Position numbers and translations under genes: made by a program. A stretch of 64,000 nucleotides of DNA, taken from positions 94,645,501 through 94,709,500 of the forward strand of contig NC_135785.1 of the NCBI RefSeq assembly GCF_051106095.1, read 5' to 3'. Shown here in pieces: positions 48,401 to 59,991 of the stretch (the stretch's first letter is position 1; each line of letters starts with the position of its first letter). This DNA comes from Pogona vitticeps (taxonomy: Eukaryota; Chordata; Lepidosauria; Squamata; Agamidae). The notes beneath the pieces were generated by a model, which had not been told where the DNA came from, searched no databases, and saw only the letters and a list, made by a program, of their open reading frames with translations.

Positions 48401-48611
48401 TCATATCTTTTAGCCTTTTGTTTCTGTCCATGGAGTTTTCTTGGCAAAGATACTGGAGTGGCTTGCCAGTTCTTGCTCCAGGTGGTTCGTGTTTTGTCAG
48501 AACACTCCACTATGACCTGTCCATGTTGGGTGTCCCTGCACGGCATAACCCATAGCTTCTCTGAATTACTCAAGCCCCTTCACCATAAGAAGGCAGCAAT
48601 CCGTGAAGGGG
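45455..48611 (-). mobile_element. BovB (RTE) LINE, complete-length insertion, coding frame broken
   Basis: An exact 11-bp duplication, agggagtgact, at 45444-45454 and 48612-48622 bounds 3157 bp. The minus strand begins with the BovB leader (48611 down to about 48240). It then encodes the endonuclease (47610-48032: ITVIQVYAPTTNAEEAEID, RLYTWKSPDGQYQNQIDYIL), the linker (47104-47374), the RT core (46569-47183: LTEAEDIKKRWQEYTEELYQ, WKRSVFIPIPKKGRAKECSN), the YADD block (45954-46397: NNLRYADDTTLMAES) and the C-terminus (about 45600-45850), ending in the ACAACA tail at 45455. Several frameshifts and stops split these frames, so it is not active. It is the least decayed LINE here. Confidence 0.95.
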
Positions 48612-48622
48612 AGGGAGTGACT

Positions 48623-49140
48623 ACATTGTTTAAAAAACCCAGGAAATGCTATGTGATTGATTGATTCACATTTCTTTTCCTTTGAACACATGATGTAAAA
48701 AAAGAAAAGAAAAGAAAATCAGCTCAAAGTTCTCCACTCCACAATCTGTAGTTTTCGCCTCTGCTGCTGAGGCTACTACCTTTTGAAAAAAACAATCTCT
48801 TTGCATTTGTTCAAGTGTCTGGTCACTTGAACCTATGAAGAAAAAAGACTTTGAAACAAAGGAGAAAGATCAAAGAAAAATTAAGTAAAATGGAGTTTCT
48901 TAGATACAGGACAAATTTTCTGTGACCGTGGAGAAATTCAATCAATGCAGCACTTATGTGCATGCAATTTATGCCACATCACATGTACAAAAGAAGATCT
49001 AGCAAATGGCTCAGGTAACCCTCTTGGTGTAGCCCAATTCTAGTCAAAAACAGCCTAATTAACATTTTGATTGATTTTTAATTTCACCTGTATTTCATAT
49101 ATGTGCATGATATTCAATTGTGCTCTGCTCTGCTATTAAT
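48623..49140. other. No gene seen
   Basis: AT-rich stretch between the BovB and the Sauria SINE. A simple gaaaagaaaag run lies at about 48700. Confidence 0.4.
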
Positions 49141-49150
49141 AGAGAAAAGG

Positions 49151-49481
49151 TAATGTAAAGGTTCCCCTTGACAATTTTTGTCCAGTCGTGTTTGACTCCA
49201 GGGGGCGGTGCTCATCCCTGTTTCCAAGCCGTAGAGCCAGCGTTTTGTCCAAAGACAATCTTCCGTGGTCACATGGCCAGTGCGACTTAGACACGGAACG
49301 CTGTTACCTTCCCATCGAGGTGGTCCCTATTTATTTACTTGCATTTGCATGCTTTCAAACTCTTAGGTTGGCGGGAGCTGGGACAAGCGACGGGAGCTCA
49401 CTCCGTTGCATGGATTCGATCTTATGACTGCTGGTCTTCTGACCTTGTGGTTTAGCCTGCAGCGCCACCACATCCCAATAA
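49151..49481 (-). mobile_element. Sauria-type SINE, minus strand
   Basis: Reverse copy of the 18283-18629 element: tail gtaaaggttccccttgacaa at the left, tRNA-like head ggtttagcctgcagcgccac at the right. Flanks agagaaaagg (49141-49150) and agagaaaaagg (49482-49492) are the likely target-site duplication. Confidence 0.85.
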
Positions 49482-49728
49482 AGAGAAAAAGGAATAACCA
49501 AATTCCTTATATAAAACTCTTTTATCCCACATTTCCAGTTCTTGCTGGCTCCTTGAGTGTGATGCTAATTGAGATGCTGGTTTGATTCAGCATTTCAAAT
49601 TCTCTGTGTAATATTCCCAGTTTAAGAATTTTGTGGTGCCTAGTCAACTTTAATGTTTGGAACATGGTACTGGAAAAGAGCTTTGTGGATACCCTGGACT
49701 GCCAGAAAGACAAACAAGGGGACTAGAT

Positions 49729-50084
49729 TAGAGATGGGGATATTTGTATTTGTATACAAATACGAATATCCCCACACAGATGGAGTTAACGATGGTCCAG
49801 CCCTATGGGGCCGGATGGTTCACTCACTGATCTGCCACAGATGCAGATGGTGGGATTCTACCAATGGCTCTGCAGCGCACAACCCTTTCGCCACTCCTGG
49901 CAGAAGGACAAGGCTTGCTGCAAGGTCGAACAGTGGCGAGTGGATTGCGCGCTGTGGAGCCACTGGTAGACTTGTGCTGTCCGCGTCCACGGCAGATCGG
50001 TGAGTGGACCCCATGGGGCTGGACCCTCGTTAATGCCCCTGTGCAGGGATATTCATATTCCGTATACGAATACCCCCATCTCTA
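49729..50084. mobile_element. Palindromic hAT-type MITE
   Basis: The ends TAGAGATGGGGATA and its inverse TACCCCCATCTCTA match closely and the inverted arms extend far inside (gtatacaaatacgaatatcc against ggatattcatattccgtata). The flanking 8-bp duplication is gactagat (49721-49728) and tactagat (50085-50092). Confidence 0.8.
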
Positions 50085-50130
50085 TACTAGATCAAATCAA
50101 GTCAGAACCTTTGAGGAAAAATTTTGAAAG

Positions 50131-50398
50131 TTTGTTTCATAGAATTGGTCAACTTCAGCCTCTTCAGCATTGGTGGTTGGTGCATAAACTTGGATTACTG
50201 TGATGTTGAAAGGTCTTCTTTGGATTCATATTGAAATCATTCGATCGTTTTTGAGATTGTATCCCAGTACAGCTTTTCCCACTCTTTTGTTGACTATGAG
50301 GGCTACTCCATTTCTTGTACAGGATTCTTGCCCACAATAGTAGATATGATAATCGTCTGGATTGAATTCGTCCATTCCGGTCCATTTTAGTTCACTGT
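50131..50398 (-). mobile_element. Internal BovB endonuclease fragment
   Basis: The minus strand matches the endonuclease part of the 45455-48611 BovB (its 47890-48145) almost base for base, but neither LINE end is present. It is embedded in the older RTE copy. Confidence 0.85.
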
Positions 50399-50640
50399 AT
50401 TTTTTGGGGCACATCATGAGAAGGCAGGATTCTCTGGAAAAGACAATAATGCTAGGAAAGGTGGAAAGCAGCAGGAAAACAGGTGGACCAAATACAAGAT
50501 GGACGGACTCCCTAAAAGAAGCAATAGGCTTGATTCTACAAATGCTGAGCAGGGCTGTTGGGGACAGGACATTCTGGAGCTCTCTCCTTCATAGGGTCAC
50601 CATTATAAGTTGAAAGCGACCTAATGGCACATAACACGTC

Positions 50641-51584
50641 AGCCCTAAGAGTGCACTTTTACAGAAAGCCTATTCCAGTCTACATTTTCAAACCATGCCA
50701 TCAACCTATCTTAAGAATAGATCTGCACAGTTTCCACAGAACTGTACTCTACTCTTGTGAGTAGATAAATGGGGGGGGGGGGTCTCAAACATTGGCTGAA
50801 ATCCTGTTTGCACAACTTCATTGTGTAAGGCTAATGATTTCCTCATCAGTAATCTTTCAGAAATGAAACATTTCCTACTCTTCTTAGGCTGCAATGGCTC
50901 CCTTATAATCTCTTTCATTGCTGGGGAGCCACCAAAAGAGAGGGAAAAGCCTATAATTTCTCCAGGTCACTGCCTTTGGGGTGACTTTATTGTCAGTGGT
51001 GATTTTTGGTAATTTAAAACTTCCTTCTGGTGTCCTGTGGCTCCCACGTTTTGCTGACAGTAAAAGATATTACATGAAAGCCATGGGACAGAAGTAGGTG
51101 GTGTTTAATTTCTGAAAACACTGCTGCTGCTGCTGTCAGCAGCCTTATGTGATGTAGTTGGAAGGAAAGGATCTCAGCCTTATATCCTACACCACCCCAC
51201 CTATAAAACCATAAAAGGGAGGACACTAGGACACTTTATTGCAACCATCATGGGTTCAAAAGTGGAGTGCATTAATTAATTGCTGGCAAATGTAATCCCT
51301 TATGTTAGTTGTCATGTTGCAACTTTCACTTAATTTTTAAAAAATTAGGAGTATCATATCAGCTAAAACTGGGAGACATGTAGCCATGCTGTAATGTCGG
51401 GCTTAGTCATGATATTATCATTTCCAGTAGGGTTGTAGTAACTATTATTAATATGTTGTGTTTCTTTTTTTTATCTGTATTATTTCTTTTAATTTAATGT
51501 TTGTTCTAACTAGCATGTGAGTACAATGATATTTTCTTATTATGCAATTAAGCAAAACAGGAGTAAAGAAAGTTTTAAGCTTTT
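50641..51584. other. No gene seen
   Basis: Intergenic sequence 3' of the Ca2+-ATPase retrogene. A G-run is at 50771-50782. Confidence 0.4.
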
Positions 51585-51590
51585 TTTATT
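51585..51590 (-). terminator. Candidate polyadenylation signal of the ATP2B-like retrogene
   Basis: On the minus strand AATAAA lies about 630 bases after the stop codon at 52215 and is followed by an A-rich run. It may be the retrogene's signal or the worn poly(A) of the original insertion. Confidence 0.3.
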
Positions 51591-52214
51591 ATTCAGTAAT
51601 CTTTGTTTATAAGTAAGTATGAAGAACAACATGCAAAATATGCTTAGCTTTCTTAAAGCCATATCTATCTCCCCTTCCTTAGGAATCACATAGCCCAAGA
51701 GCTAAAGAAATGGTTCAAAATATTTAGGGAAGATAACATATTTTGAAAACAAAAGATCGAGGGCCTAAGGAAGCTCAGCCAATTGATGTTAGTTGGCATA
51801 AACTGTAGCAGAAGTAAAAGACTATGTACAGTTTAATTGCTATCATTTATACTAATTTAATCAATGCATATAAAAAAATTAAAGACTGGTTCTGGCTTCA
51901 TCGCTCACTTTTTTTTGGAAGATACCTGTTGTAAATAGAAATTTAAAGGCTCAAGATCTAGTAAAGGTCTGCTAACATAATGCTCAGACCCATATATGAA
52001 GACAGTTTGAAAGCATTTTGAAAAATTATTATTTCTTACTTTTTTTAAATATCCTCTAGAAAACATTTTGATAGCTTCAAAGATAGCTTCAAAGTGTGTC
52101 TCACTGAATGACCGCTGTGAAATCAACTTCCATCTGTTTCTTAAGGGAAGTAACATGCACTTTACTCATTTCAAAATGAATATTCAACAATAAGGGCAGA
52201 ATTTCTGAGGTCCA

Positions 52215-55200
52215 CTATTCGTGTTCTGTTTTACTACTGTGTACAGAATGTACATCAATTGAAGTACGGAAGGCTCTCACTACCCTGCACTGAGTCTGAA
52301 TTCTCTGGAAACTCCGAAACCACAAAATCTGACTGTGACGTAGTTCCTGCTCACCATAATCAATTTCTGTGGGGTTTTGAGCTTCTCCTTCGTTTTCTTC
52401 TTCAGGTGGGGCTTCACCAACTTCTTTCAGACACCACAAATACCTGGTTGGAATAGTTATAATGATCTGTCCCCAAAGCAGCGTCCCTAAGCCAAAGAAG
52501 ACTGACCATAACCATTGGTCAAGTGTAAGACTTGTACAGCTAAAGGGCTTCCCTCCAACCTGAACAATGAGGATCTGTACAATTAATGTCCCCATAACAA
52601 CACAACAAAAAATGGCATTTGTGAATATTCCTGAAAATACATTTCTTTCTCCATGAATCTTTCGAGCATTGACTTCATTACAAATTTGCATCATTACAAA
52701 GGTGTTAAATACAATAGTGTAATGCTCTGTTGGTGGGGCTTCCAATGGTGCAGTTCGTCCGTTTTCAATATCAAACATTTTTTCTCCTGCAAACACAAGT
52801 CCAAAAACAATTGCAAGCTGATAGATGGCATGACATAAGATATTTTTCATCATTGTACGGGTGATAAGAGGTTTATTTCTACCATAAGGCTTCCGATTCA
52901 ACAGGGCTTCTGTCGGCTTTTCTGTTGCTAAAGCAAGTGAAGCAAATGTATCCATAATGAGATTGACCCACAGCATCTGAACAGCTTTCAGAGGGGAATT
53001 CTGAGTAAAGCATGCTCCTGTAAAAGCAAGTATCACGGCTACCACATTGACAGTAAGCTGAAACTGAAGGAATTTTGAAATGCTATCATATACATTTCTA
53101 CCCCACATGACTGCTTTTACAATGCTTGAGAAGTTGTCATCTGTAAGAATGATATCAGAGGCTTCTTTTGCGACATCGGTTCCAGCAATACCCATTGCAA
53201 ATCCTACATCAGCTTTCTTTAATGCGGGCCCATCATTAGTACCATCGCCAGTTACTGCTACCACCTGCCTTTGTTCTGTGATCTCACTGTTAATGATCCC
53301 TTCTACTAAGTTGTACTTATCAGCAGGAGAGGATCTTGCAAGTACACAAAGGGTGGGCCAAATCTTGTCAATTAGCTCTTGTTTTATCTTCCCATCTGGA
53401 CCACGGATTAGTTTGTTAAACTCAGACCCTTCTAAGCATACACATGTGTCATCAGGTCGTAGGATGCCACATTTCACAGCTATCGCACGAGCTGTGTTAA
53501 TATTATCGCCAGTAACCATGCGCACAACAATGCCAGCATTCTGACATTTTCTAATGGCTTCAGGAACTTCAGGTCTCACGGGATCTTCAATACCAACAAC
53601 TGCAATACAGGTCAAGTCTTTGAGAATAGCTTCCTCATTGTCCCATGTTGTTTCTTCATGGCCAAAACCAACAGGGAAATCTCTGAAAGCTAAACATATG
53701 GTTCGGAGTCCCTCAGAGGCCATTGGTGCAATCACATTTTTTAGCACATTTTCTCTGTCTTTTTTTGAAAAGGGGGCAGGCCTTCCTGTAGCATCTAGTA
53801 GCTGGACACATTTTTGAAGGAGTATTTCAGAAGCACCTTTGCTAAACAGTTGATAACTACCATCTGCATTTTTCAAAACTGTGCTCATAGACTTCCTGTC
53901 AGAATTGAATGTGTATACTTTATATAATTTTTCTTCTGGTATCTTAGTCCGTACCGCTTCATAATCCAGATTTAATTCAAGAAGCAAGCCCAATAAAGCA
54001 CATTCAGTTTTATTGCCAATTTGGCGGGGAAGGCCTCCTTCCTTTTCGGGACTCACTATTTTTGAAGTATAAGCACAATTTACAGAAATACTTTTAAGCA
54101 GGTAATTCAACATGGTTGGATGAATTAAATCAGGTGCAGGAACAATTTTATAATGTGTGCCACCAATGAAAATTTGGACTACTGTCATTCTGTTCATGGT
54201 TAAGGTTCCTGTCTTATCTGAACAAATTGCTGTTGCATTACCCATTGTTTCACAAGCATCCAGATGTCTCACTAGATTATTATCTTTCATCATTTGCTTC
54301 ACAGAGTAGGCAAGTGAGATGGTGACTGCAAGTGGAAGGCCCTCAGGTACTGCTACCACCAATATTGTGACACCAATAATAAAGAACTTCACAAGATATT
54401 GTACATAAATTGCTGTGCACTGAGTAGTCCAAACACGTTTCTCAATTACAAAAGTTTGAATTAAAAAATAGAGTATAAGCACAAGAACTGTGATGATGGA
54501 CATAGCCAACCCTGCTTTGCCAATCTGGACTGCTAATCTTGTGAGTTTTGCTTGTAAAACAGATTTTTCTTTTTTATGTGGAGTTGATTTATTTGGGCTT
54601 TCCTCAGTGCTCTTTTCAGCAGCTTCCTTGCTTTTTGCAACAGAGTTGTCTGGCTTAGGTTTTTGGTCAGTCTCTTTTGCTTTCTCAGTATCCTCTCCAA
54701 CTCCAAGCAATGTGAAGATAATTCCTGTTTGTGAGTTTACACCTACAGCAGTAATAACCATTTTCCCCGAGCCTTCCATTACGTGGGTACCTGAAAGCAA
54801 CATGGGATCCTCTGTCAAAGTCTTTTTGACCTGATTGGATTCCCCTGTAAGGGAACTTTCATCAATTTTCAGGTCATGCCCTTGGAGAAGCAGACCATCA
54901 GCTGGTAGAAGGTCTCCATATTTGATCTGCGCTACATCCCCCACCACTAAGTCAGCCACCGGCACTTGCAGCATCTTTCCAGCTCTGATGACAGTAAACC
55001 TTTGTTCCTTTTCAATGCGACTTTGCAACCCTCTAAACTGTTTTTCCTTACTCCAGTCATTGAAAGCAGTCACTAACACTACACAAACTACCGACAAAAG
55101 TATCGCAGCGCCTTCTATCCAGTCAGCCTCCTCGTTTTCGTACTCTTCTCCAGAATCATCCGTATGACATGCTGCAGCACTTCCTCCTGGTGGATTGTAA

Positions 55201-55532
55201 AATGAAAGTCCCAAGGATATGACAGCGGCAATTTCTAAGATACATAATGTTGTATCTTGCAGTGCTTCCCATACTAACTCCAGGAAAGTCAGGGGTTTTT
55301 TAGGGGGTATAAAATTCTTTCCAAATACAGATTTTCTTATGTTCAATTCTGATGAAGTCCCAGATATCCCATTTTTAGGTGAAGTGCGCAACAGTTTACA
55401 GATTTCAAAAACATCACCATACAGTTCCTTTATTTTTGTCACTGCCTCACTCTTTCGAAATTCCATCAGATCCCGTAGCTCTGCAAGTGTGATTTTGAAG
55501 TCCTCTTCTGCAAGTGAAACCGGAGTCACCAT
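52215..55532 (-). CDS. Intronless plasma-membrane Ca2+-ATPase (ATP2B family) retrogene, open frame
   Basis: One open frame of 1105 codons for a P2B-type calcium pump, which exports Ca2+ from the cytosol in exchange for protons. The start is [20 protein letters not shown]. In order: TM1-TM2 (about 93-110, 141-157); TGES dephosphorylation loop at 229-232; a K/E/S-rich linker (280-322); TM3-TM4 with PEGLP at 396-400; the phosphorylation site CSDKTGT with D439; KGASE at 565-569; MVTGDN at 672-677; TGDGTNDGP at 761-769; TM5-TM10, with N857 and D861 in TM6 (Ca2+ ligands of the family); and a calmodulin-binding helix at about 1064-1090 keeping W1071 and F1088. Parents have about 20 coding exons, so it arose by retroposition. 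Residues resemble ATP2B1 in the N/P domains ([28 protein letters not shown]) and ATP2B4 towards the C-terminus, so the parent is unresolved. The C-terminus is shorter, lacking about 100 residues and the PDZ ligand. The ATG sits in GGAGATGG after an in-frame stop. Confidence 0.93.
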   Translation of the reverse strand: MVTPVSLAEEDFKITLAELRDLMEFRKSEAVTKIKELYGDVFEICKLLRTSPKNGISGTSSELNIRKSVFGKNFIPPKKPLTFLELVWEALQDTTLCILEIAAVISLGLSFYNPPGGSAAACHTDDSGEEYENEEADWIEGAAILLSVVCVVLVTAFNDWSKEKQFRGLQSRIEKEQRFTVIRAGKMLQVPVADLVVGDVAQIKYGDLLPADGLLLQGHDLKIDESSLTGESNQVKKTLTEDPMLLSGTHVMEGSGKMVITAVGVNSQTGIIFTLLGVGEDTEKAKETDQKPKPDNSVAKSKEAAEKSTEESPNKSTPHKKEKSVLQAKLTRLAVQIGKAGLAMSIITVLVLILYFLIQTFVIEKRVWTTQCTAIYVQYLVKFFIIGVTILVVAVPEGLPLAVTISLAYSVKQMMKDNNLVRHLDACETMGNATAICSDKTGTLTMNRMTVVQIFIGGTHYKIVPAPDLIHPTMLNYLLKSISVNCAYTSKIVSPEKEGGLPRQIGNKTECALLGLLLELNLDYEAVRTKIPEEKLYKVYTFNSDRKSMSTVLKNADGSYQLFSKGASEILLQKCVQLLDATGRPAPFSKKDRENVLKNVIAPMASEGLRTICLAFRDFPVGFGHEETTWDNEEAILKDLTCIAVVGIEDPVRPEVPEAIRKCQNAGIVVRMVTGDNINTARAIAVKCGILRPDDTCVCLEGSEFNKLIRGPDGKIKQELIDKIWPTLCVLARSSPADKYNLVEGIINSEITEQRQVVAVTGDGTNDGPALKKADVGFAMGIAGTDVAKEASDIILTDDNFSSIVKAVMWGRNVYDSISKFLQFQLTVNVVAVILAFTGACFTQNSPLKAVQMLWVNLIMDTFASLALATEKPTEALLNRKPYGRNKPLITRTMMKNILCHAIYQLAIVFGLVFAGEKMFDIENGRTAPLEAPPTEHYTIVFNTFVMMQICNEVNARKIHGERNVFSGIFTNAIFCCVVMGTLIVQILIVQVGGKPFSCTSLTLDQWLWSVFFGLGTLLWGQIIITIPTRYLWCLKEVGEAPPEEENEGEAQNPTEIDYGEQELRHSQILWFRSFQRIQTQCRVVRAFRTSIDVHSVHSSKTEHE

Positions 55533-55544
55533 CTCCGTACCGTC
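55533..55544 (-). other. 5' UTR end and splice acceptor of the retrogene
   Basis: On the minus strand tgtatattacag immediately precedes GACGGTACGGAG and then the ATG. The ag at 55545-55546 is a plausible 3' splice site 12 bases before the start codon, though its pyrimidine tract is modest. Confidence 0.5.
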
Positions 55545-58442
55545 CTGTAATATACAATGACAATCCAGAAACTTTTAATAGTACTAAAAGCTGATGCTTG
55601 GGAACAAATCTCCTTGTGTGGATCTATTATATTATTTGCGAAGGCAAGGACTAGGCATGTGCATTTGGGATGTTTTGGACTTCAAATCCCGTAATTCTCC
55701 TTACTAGGAGTCCTACCTGCTAGCCTCCTAAATTGTGATCACTTGGAAAGAAGGCTCACTGGAAGGCCGCCTTAGATAGCTCTAAATTCCTCTTTGAAAA
55801 GGAAGCTGCCCAACAACCATCAGAGATTCCCAGCAACCACTGGAGCACCTTTTTCAAACAGGACATTAGGCTTGGAGCCTGCCAGTTGGGTCTTTTCTCC
55901 AGGTGAGTACAATGCAGGTATCTCGTAAGGTGTGCATCTGGGACTGCTAAAAAGGAGGATTGCGTGCTTTGTAATTCAGAAATTCGAAATGGACATCCTT
56001 AGTAAGAACAAGAGCAAATGAAATGAAGCGTTCTTCTGGCAATGAGCCATTCTTATCTTGACTAATGAAGAATTAATATCTTCCCTGACTGGAATAGACT
56101 TTCCAGTTCAAACAAAAACTATGAGCCTTACTATGAGTGTCAAACAGACGGCCCAAGAAATTGAAAGAATGATGGGACTGGACAGGGGGATGTAGGGAAA
56201 AAGACTGATCCCTTCCTTTTTGGTAACAGTTTCAAACAGGAGAATCTCATGGAGGAAAGGGTTGAACATTCCTTATTTAAATAGTGCCACCCAGTGTGTT
56301 CTAGCTCCCTGTACACCTGCTTTGAATTTAAAAAAAACCATAGGGCTTCTCATAATAATTTCCAGTCATCCCTTCTAGTCTGGGTCTTTGGAAAGTCATG
56401 CTCTCTGGATATCAATTGCCTTATATTTGTTAAGTAAGTACAAAAATAGTCTGCAGATTTCTTGTAATGTGCATCATAATATGAAGCATTATATTTAATT
56501 ATAAAAGCATTATATTTAATTATAAAATTATAGGCTGCCTTTCAGAATTATCATCATCAAGGAAGATCTTACAATGGTAACAGGTATCTGATCACTTGTG
56601 TAGCAAGTTGTCATAGCACTAAGCCCCAACCTATATTTTCTTACATCTACCCCACTCTAGTTTTTATGCTCTCCAATGACCCAAACTCTGCTAAAGTCCA
56701 AAGCTGCCTTGGATTGTGGACCTGATCAGTATTGTTCTGATTCCTCAAATCTATCACTGCAGTTGGGCCTGACATACCAAATGCAATACCATCTCCATCA
56801 ATTCAGACACAGAGACTGCTAATCAGAAGAGTGGTAGTATTCCAACAAAATCCCTAGCTTATTCCACTTGGCCAGTTCAAGAAAATGGTATGCAGTTGAA
56901 CAAGATGCCTAGAAACAAATGCTGAATTCTTATAAACTCTTGCAACAGAATAGACCTCTTCCCAACCCCTGAGCCTATGCTGCTGCTCATCTAAGTACCC
57001 ATGGGGAGATCACTTAGAAAGACTAAGAGGGTGACTAAATGGTCAAGTACCATGGGATTTGCTCCACTTATAAAACAAGTGAATACTTTCTTTCTTCCTT
57101 TTTTAAACTCTCTGCATGATGTATAAAGGTAATTTGAATTGGTCCAGCCTATTTGCTGCCTAGCCAGATTTTTTTTCCTCTGCCTCAAGAGGGCTGCAAC
57201 TTTTTCATTATGGGAGGATTCGATCCATCTTTTCCCCTTTCAGGCATAGTTGTAAAGACATGTGTGTGTTTCTGTAGTGCCAGCCTCTCTTCTCCCAAGC
57301 CCCCCCCTTTTTAAAAATAGCTTCTCACACAGGAGGCTGTGATGTGTAGAAGAAGAAACATGCAAAAGCAAAATACTGTAACTTTTGCTTTAAAGATGCT
57401 TTTTCATTTAAAACTTTGAAAAACTTTTCAGTTGAAAAATAACACGAAAAAGACACTTCATAGTACTTCATAGAGAACATCAACAGCTTGAACAGTAATT
57501 CTGAAAAATACATCATGATTCACAACTCAGAATTATTCCATTCAGGATCACCTCCTTCCCACCACTCATTAGTTACTACTTTCCCTTACTTTCAGTAATA
57601 CATGCACTAATTACTGATCTCTGGTGACATATGGTTGTAAGCTATAGAGATCAGTGATTCCTCATGCATTATAATTTTGAACAGATCACCAACAATAATA
57701 GTGGTGTTATATTGTGCTACTTCCTTTGCTATGTGAGGCTTTTGAGTATTAGTGAGTGTATGTTTTTGTGCCTTTGCTCCTTTTTGGGAACATGTTTGTA
57801 GCACATATTCATTTGAAATAGATAATATAAATACGGGCAATATTATTTTCCTTCTCTTTTTTGTGTGGATACACACAATTATATTTCTTGAAAAGGTAAA
57901 TGAAACATGCAAACTGCCAGGCTAAATTGCCAGACCAATAAGATTTTTTCCCAGCAGTATTCTAAGTTTGAAGAGGTCTGTTACACTAGATTTTTGTTTT
58001 TGTAATCATGAATAAAAATAAGTATCACTTACCTAGGGAGCAAGAAATGGGAGAATCCAAGTGTATCTTTATTCACAAAAATATTCTTGATTGGCCACTG
58101 GTTTCCCTCAAGTGGCAATTGCCAAGGATCAAGGAAAGAGTCCTTCTATTTGGCTATGCACAAAAAAACAAAAGAAATACCAATTTTCTTTGATTGCTTT
58201 TTTTAGCAGGGACATAATGCAATGTAAATTATCAGAATATTGCACATTTTTGAGATTATAAAGAATTGTACTTTACAAGATTCTTATTGCTTGGAATCCA
58301 GTCTTGAGCTCTTTAAACGACATATTCTTGTTAAGATATTCTCAGTATCTTAGTAAAACAATTTGTATCTCAGTCAGACATTGTCTAATGCTTCCTTTTT
58401 CCAGCATGCAGGAAACTTCAAGGGTCGTCTTTTATATATATA

Positions 58443-58530
58443 TATGTATTTATTTATTTATTTAATTTATATGCCGCCCACACTACCCAAAGGTCTCTCA
58501 ATTTTCTATGGAGGCATGGAAACTAGAGGT
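58443..58530 (-). mobile_element. CR1/L2 3' tail, minus strand
   Basis: tatttatttatttatttaat followed by atgccgcccacactacccaa. Same tail as at 28556. Confidence 0.5.
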
Positions 58531-58784
58531 TTTTCTGCCTTTTTATAGGGAGAAGGTAAAAGCCAGAACGGAACAGGGCGAAACAGGGGCTTCTTTTAAA
58601 AAACTGATGCAAAAAATATTGAAGTGCAAAAGACAAAAATTGGAACAATATTTTAGATCTCAACCCTAAAAAAAAGGAGTTACTCTTCATTGCCCAAACC
58701 CCTGCCAGAATGAAACACAGTGGCTTGGAACACAACATTTGAGCAGGATAATAAAACCAAATTCATGATACATGTGTGACTGGA

Positions 58785-59100
58785 TGGGACAGATGCACCA
58801 AGCCACAAATCATCCTCAGGAACAACAATCTAGTACCTGTTCTAGACAGAAAATCAATACTGCAAAAAAAAAAAAAAAAAAAAAACCAGACCAGAAAATG
58901 ACTTCTGAGTAGGGCAACCTGACGAATTCACTCGTCTCATCTGGCTAGAGGGGACTGATGAAACCAGATCCCCAAACACCCCCAAGAACAACATTCCAGT
59001 ACCGGTTATGGGCAGAAAATCAAGAATGGGGGAAAAAAATTAAGGGCAGGACAGTGACTTCTGAGTAAGGCTGGCCAACAAAGTTTGCCTGCCCTATTCA
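58785..59100. repeat. Diverged tandem duplication of about 170 bases
   Basis: Unit 1 (58810-58935) and unit 2 (58980-59100) share, in order, gaacaaca-tc-agtacc, gcagaaaatcaa or gacagaaaatcaa, and agtgacttctgagta or aatgacttctgagta. An A-run has grown in unit 1. Confidence 0.6.
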
Positions 59101-59991
59101 GATACTTGGAATAGTTCCCACAAACAAATACTACAAAAGGTGTGAAATCTGTTCCTTTGTGGATCACATTATAGTCTCCCCCCCCCCAACTTAAGATGTC
59201 AAAGAAAAACTTAGGCTAAAATCTAGTGTTCTTGATATCTGTTGTTCTATGTACAGAGGCCTACAGTGTACAGAGTGCACCTGCATTTTGAAATTACGCA
59301 GCCTGAGTACAGTCTTAACACCTCTTCTGTACCTTGTCAGAATTGGAACTCAAATAAGCGTCCCTAATCCTTAAAACAAGCCTCTGTTGCTAAAAACAAG
59401 AAAATACAGTGTCCAGCTTATTTTCAGCCATCTGAGCTGAAAGGTCAGATGTCTTTGCTTCTTGTTTTATCTTTATATACACACAGCATCACTTGGATCT
59501 CAGACCCAAATAACATATAATGTCAAATATATTATCTTTTAAAATATACATACATATTATAGTGGTAACAATGAGTCCTGTGGACATTTAAGTTTAATTC
59601 TGGTATATTCACACCATTTTCATAGATTGTGATCCACTTTCTCAGAGGCATGGAGTGTAATATTTGAGGAAGTAGGGTTCTCAAACCTTAGACTCTAGCA
59701 GTACAAACTTAGGCATGTGTACTCAGATGGTCCACTGAGCGCAGCAAAATTTGGTGGCAGAGGGATTTGTTAGGGATTCTGGGGGGTGTAATTCAAAAAG
59801 TATTATCTTCAGTACTAATTAAGCATGCGTCTTCAGTCCTCAAACTCTTCAGTATCCTAGCAAGGTAACATTCCAGCTGTGAAAAATAGTAAGCTATCAT
59901 TTTTCCTTAGTTTTGTTTTAAACCGTAAATGCAATCTATAGTTGGAGCAACATGGGTAAATACGGCAAATCTCAAAGTACACTTCTCCATG

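Larger units (their letters stand above)
49645..50640 (+). mobile_element. Old RTE-type LINE, split by two insertions
   Basis: The pieces 49645-49728, 50085-50130 and 50399-50640 follow each other as in the 12836-13410 copy (tggaacatggtactggaaaa; ctagatcaaatcaagtcaga; gagaaggcaggattctctgg; gtcaccattataagttgaaa). A hAT MITE and an internal BovB fragment interrupt it. Confidence 0.65.

Noticed and set aside
51905-52156. An 83-codon minus-strand frame just past the retrogene stop
   Set aside because: I compared it with the PMCA C-terminal tail and saw no similarity, so it is not a detached remnant of the parent tail.
53080-55560. Open frames of 87-154 codons on the + strand across the Ca2+-ATPase
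   Set aside because: They are antisense shadows of the long minus-strand frame and resemble no known protein.
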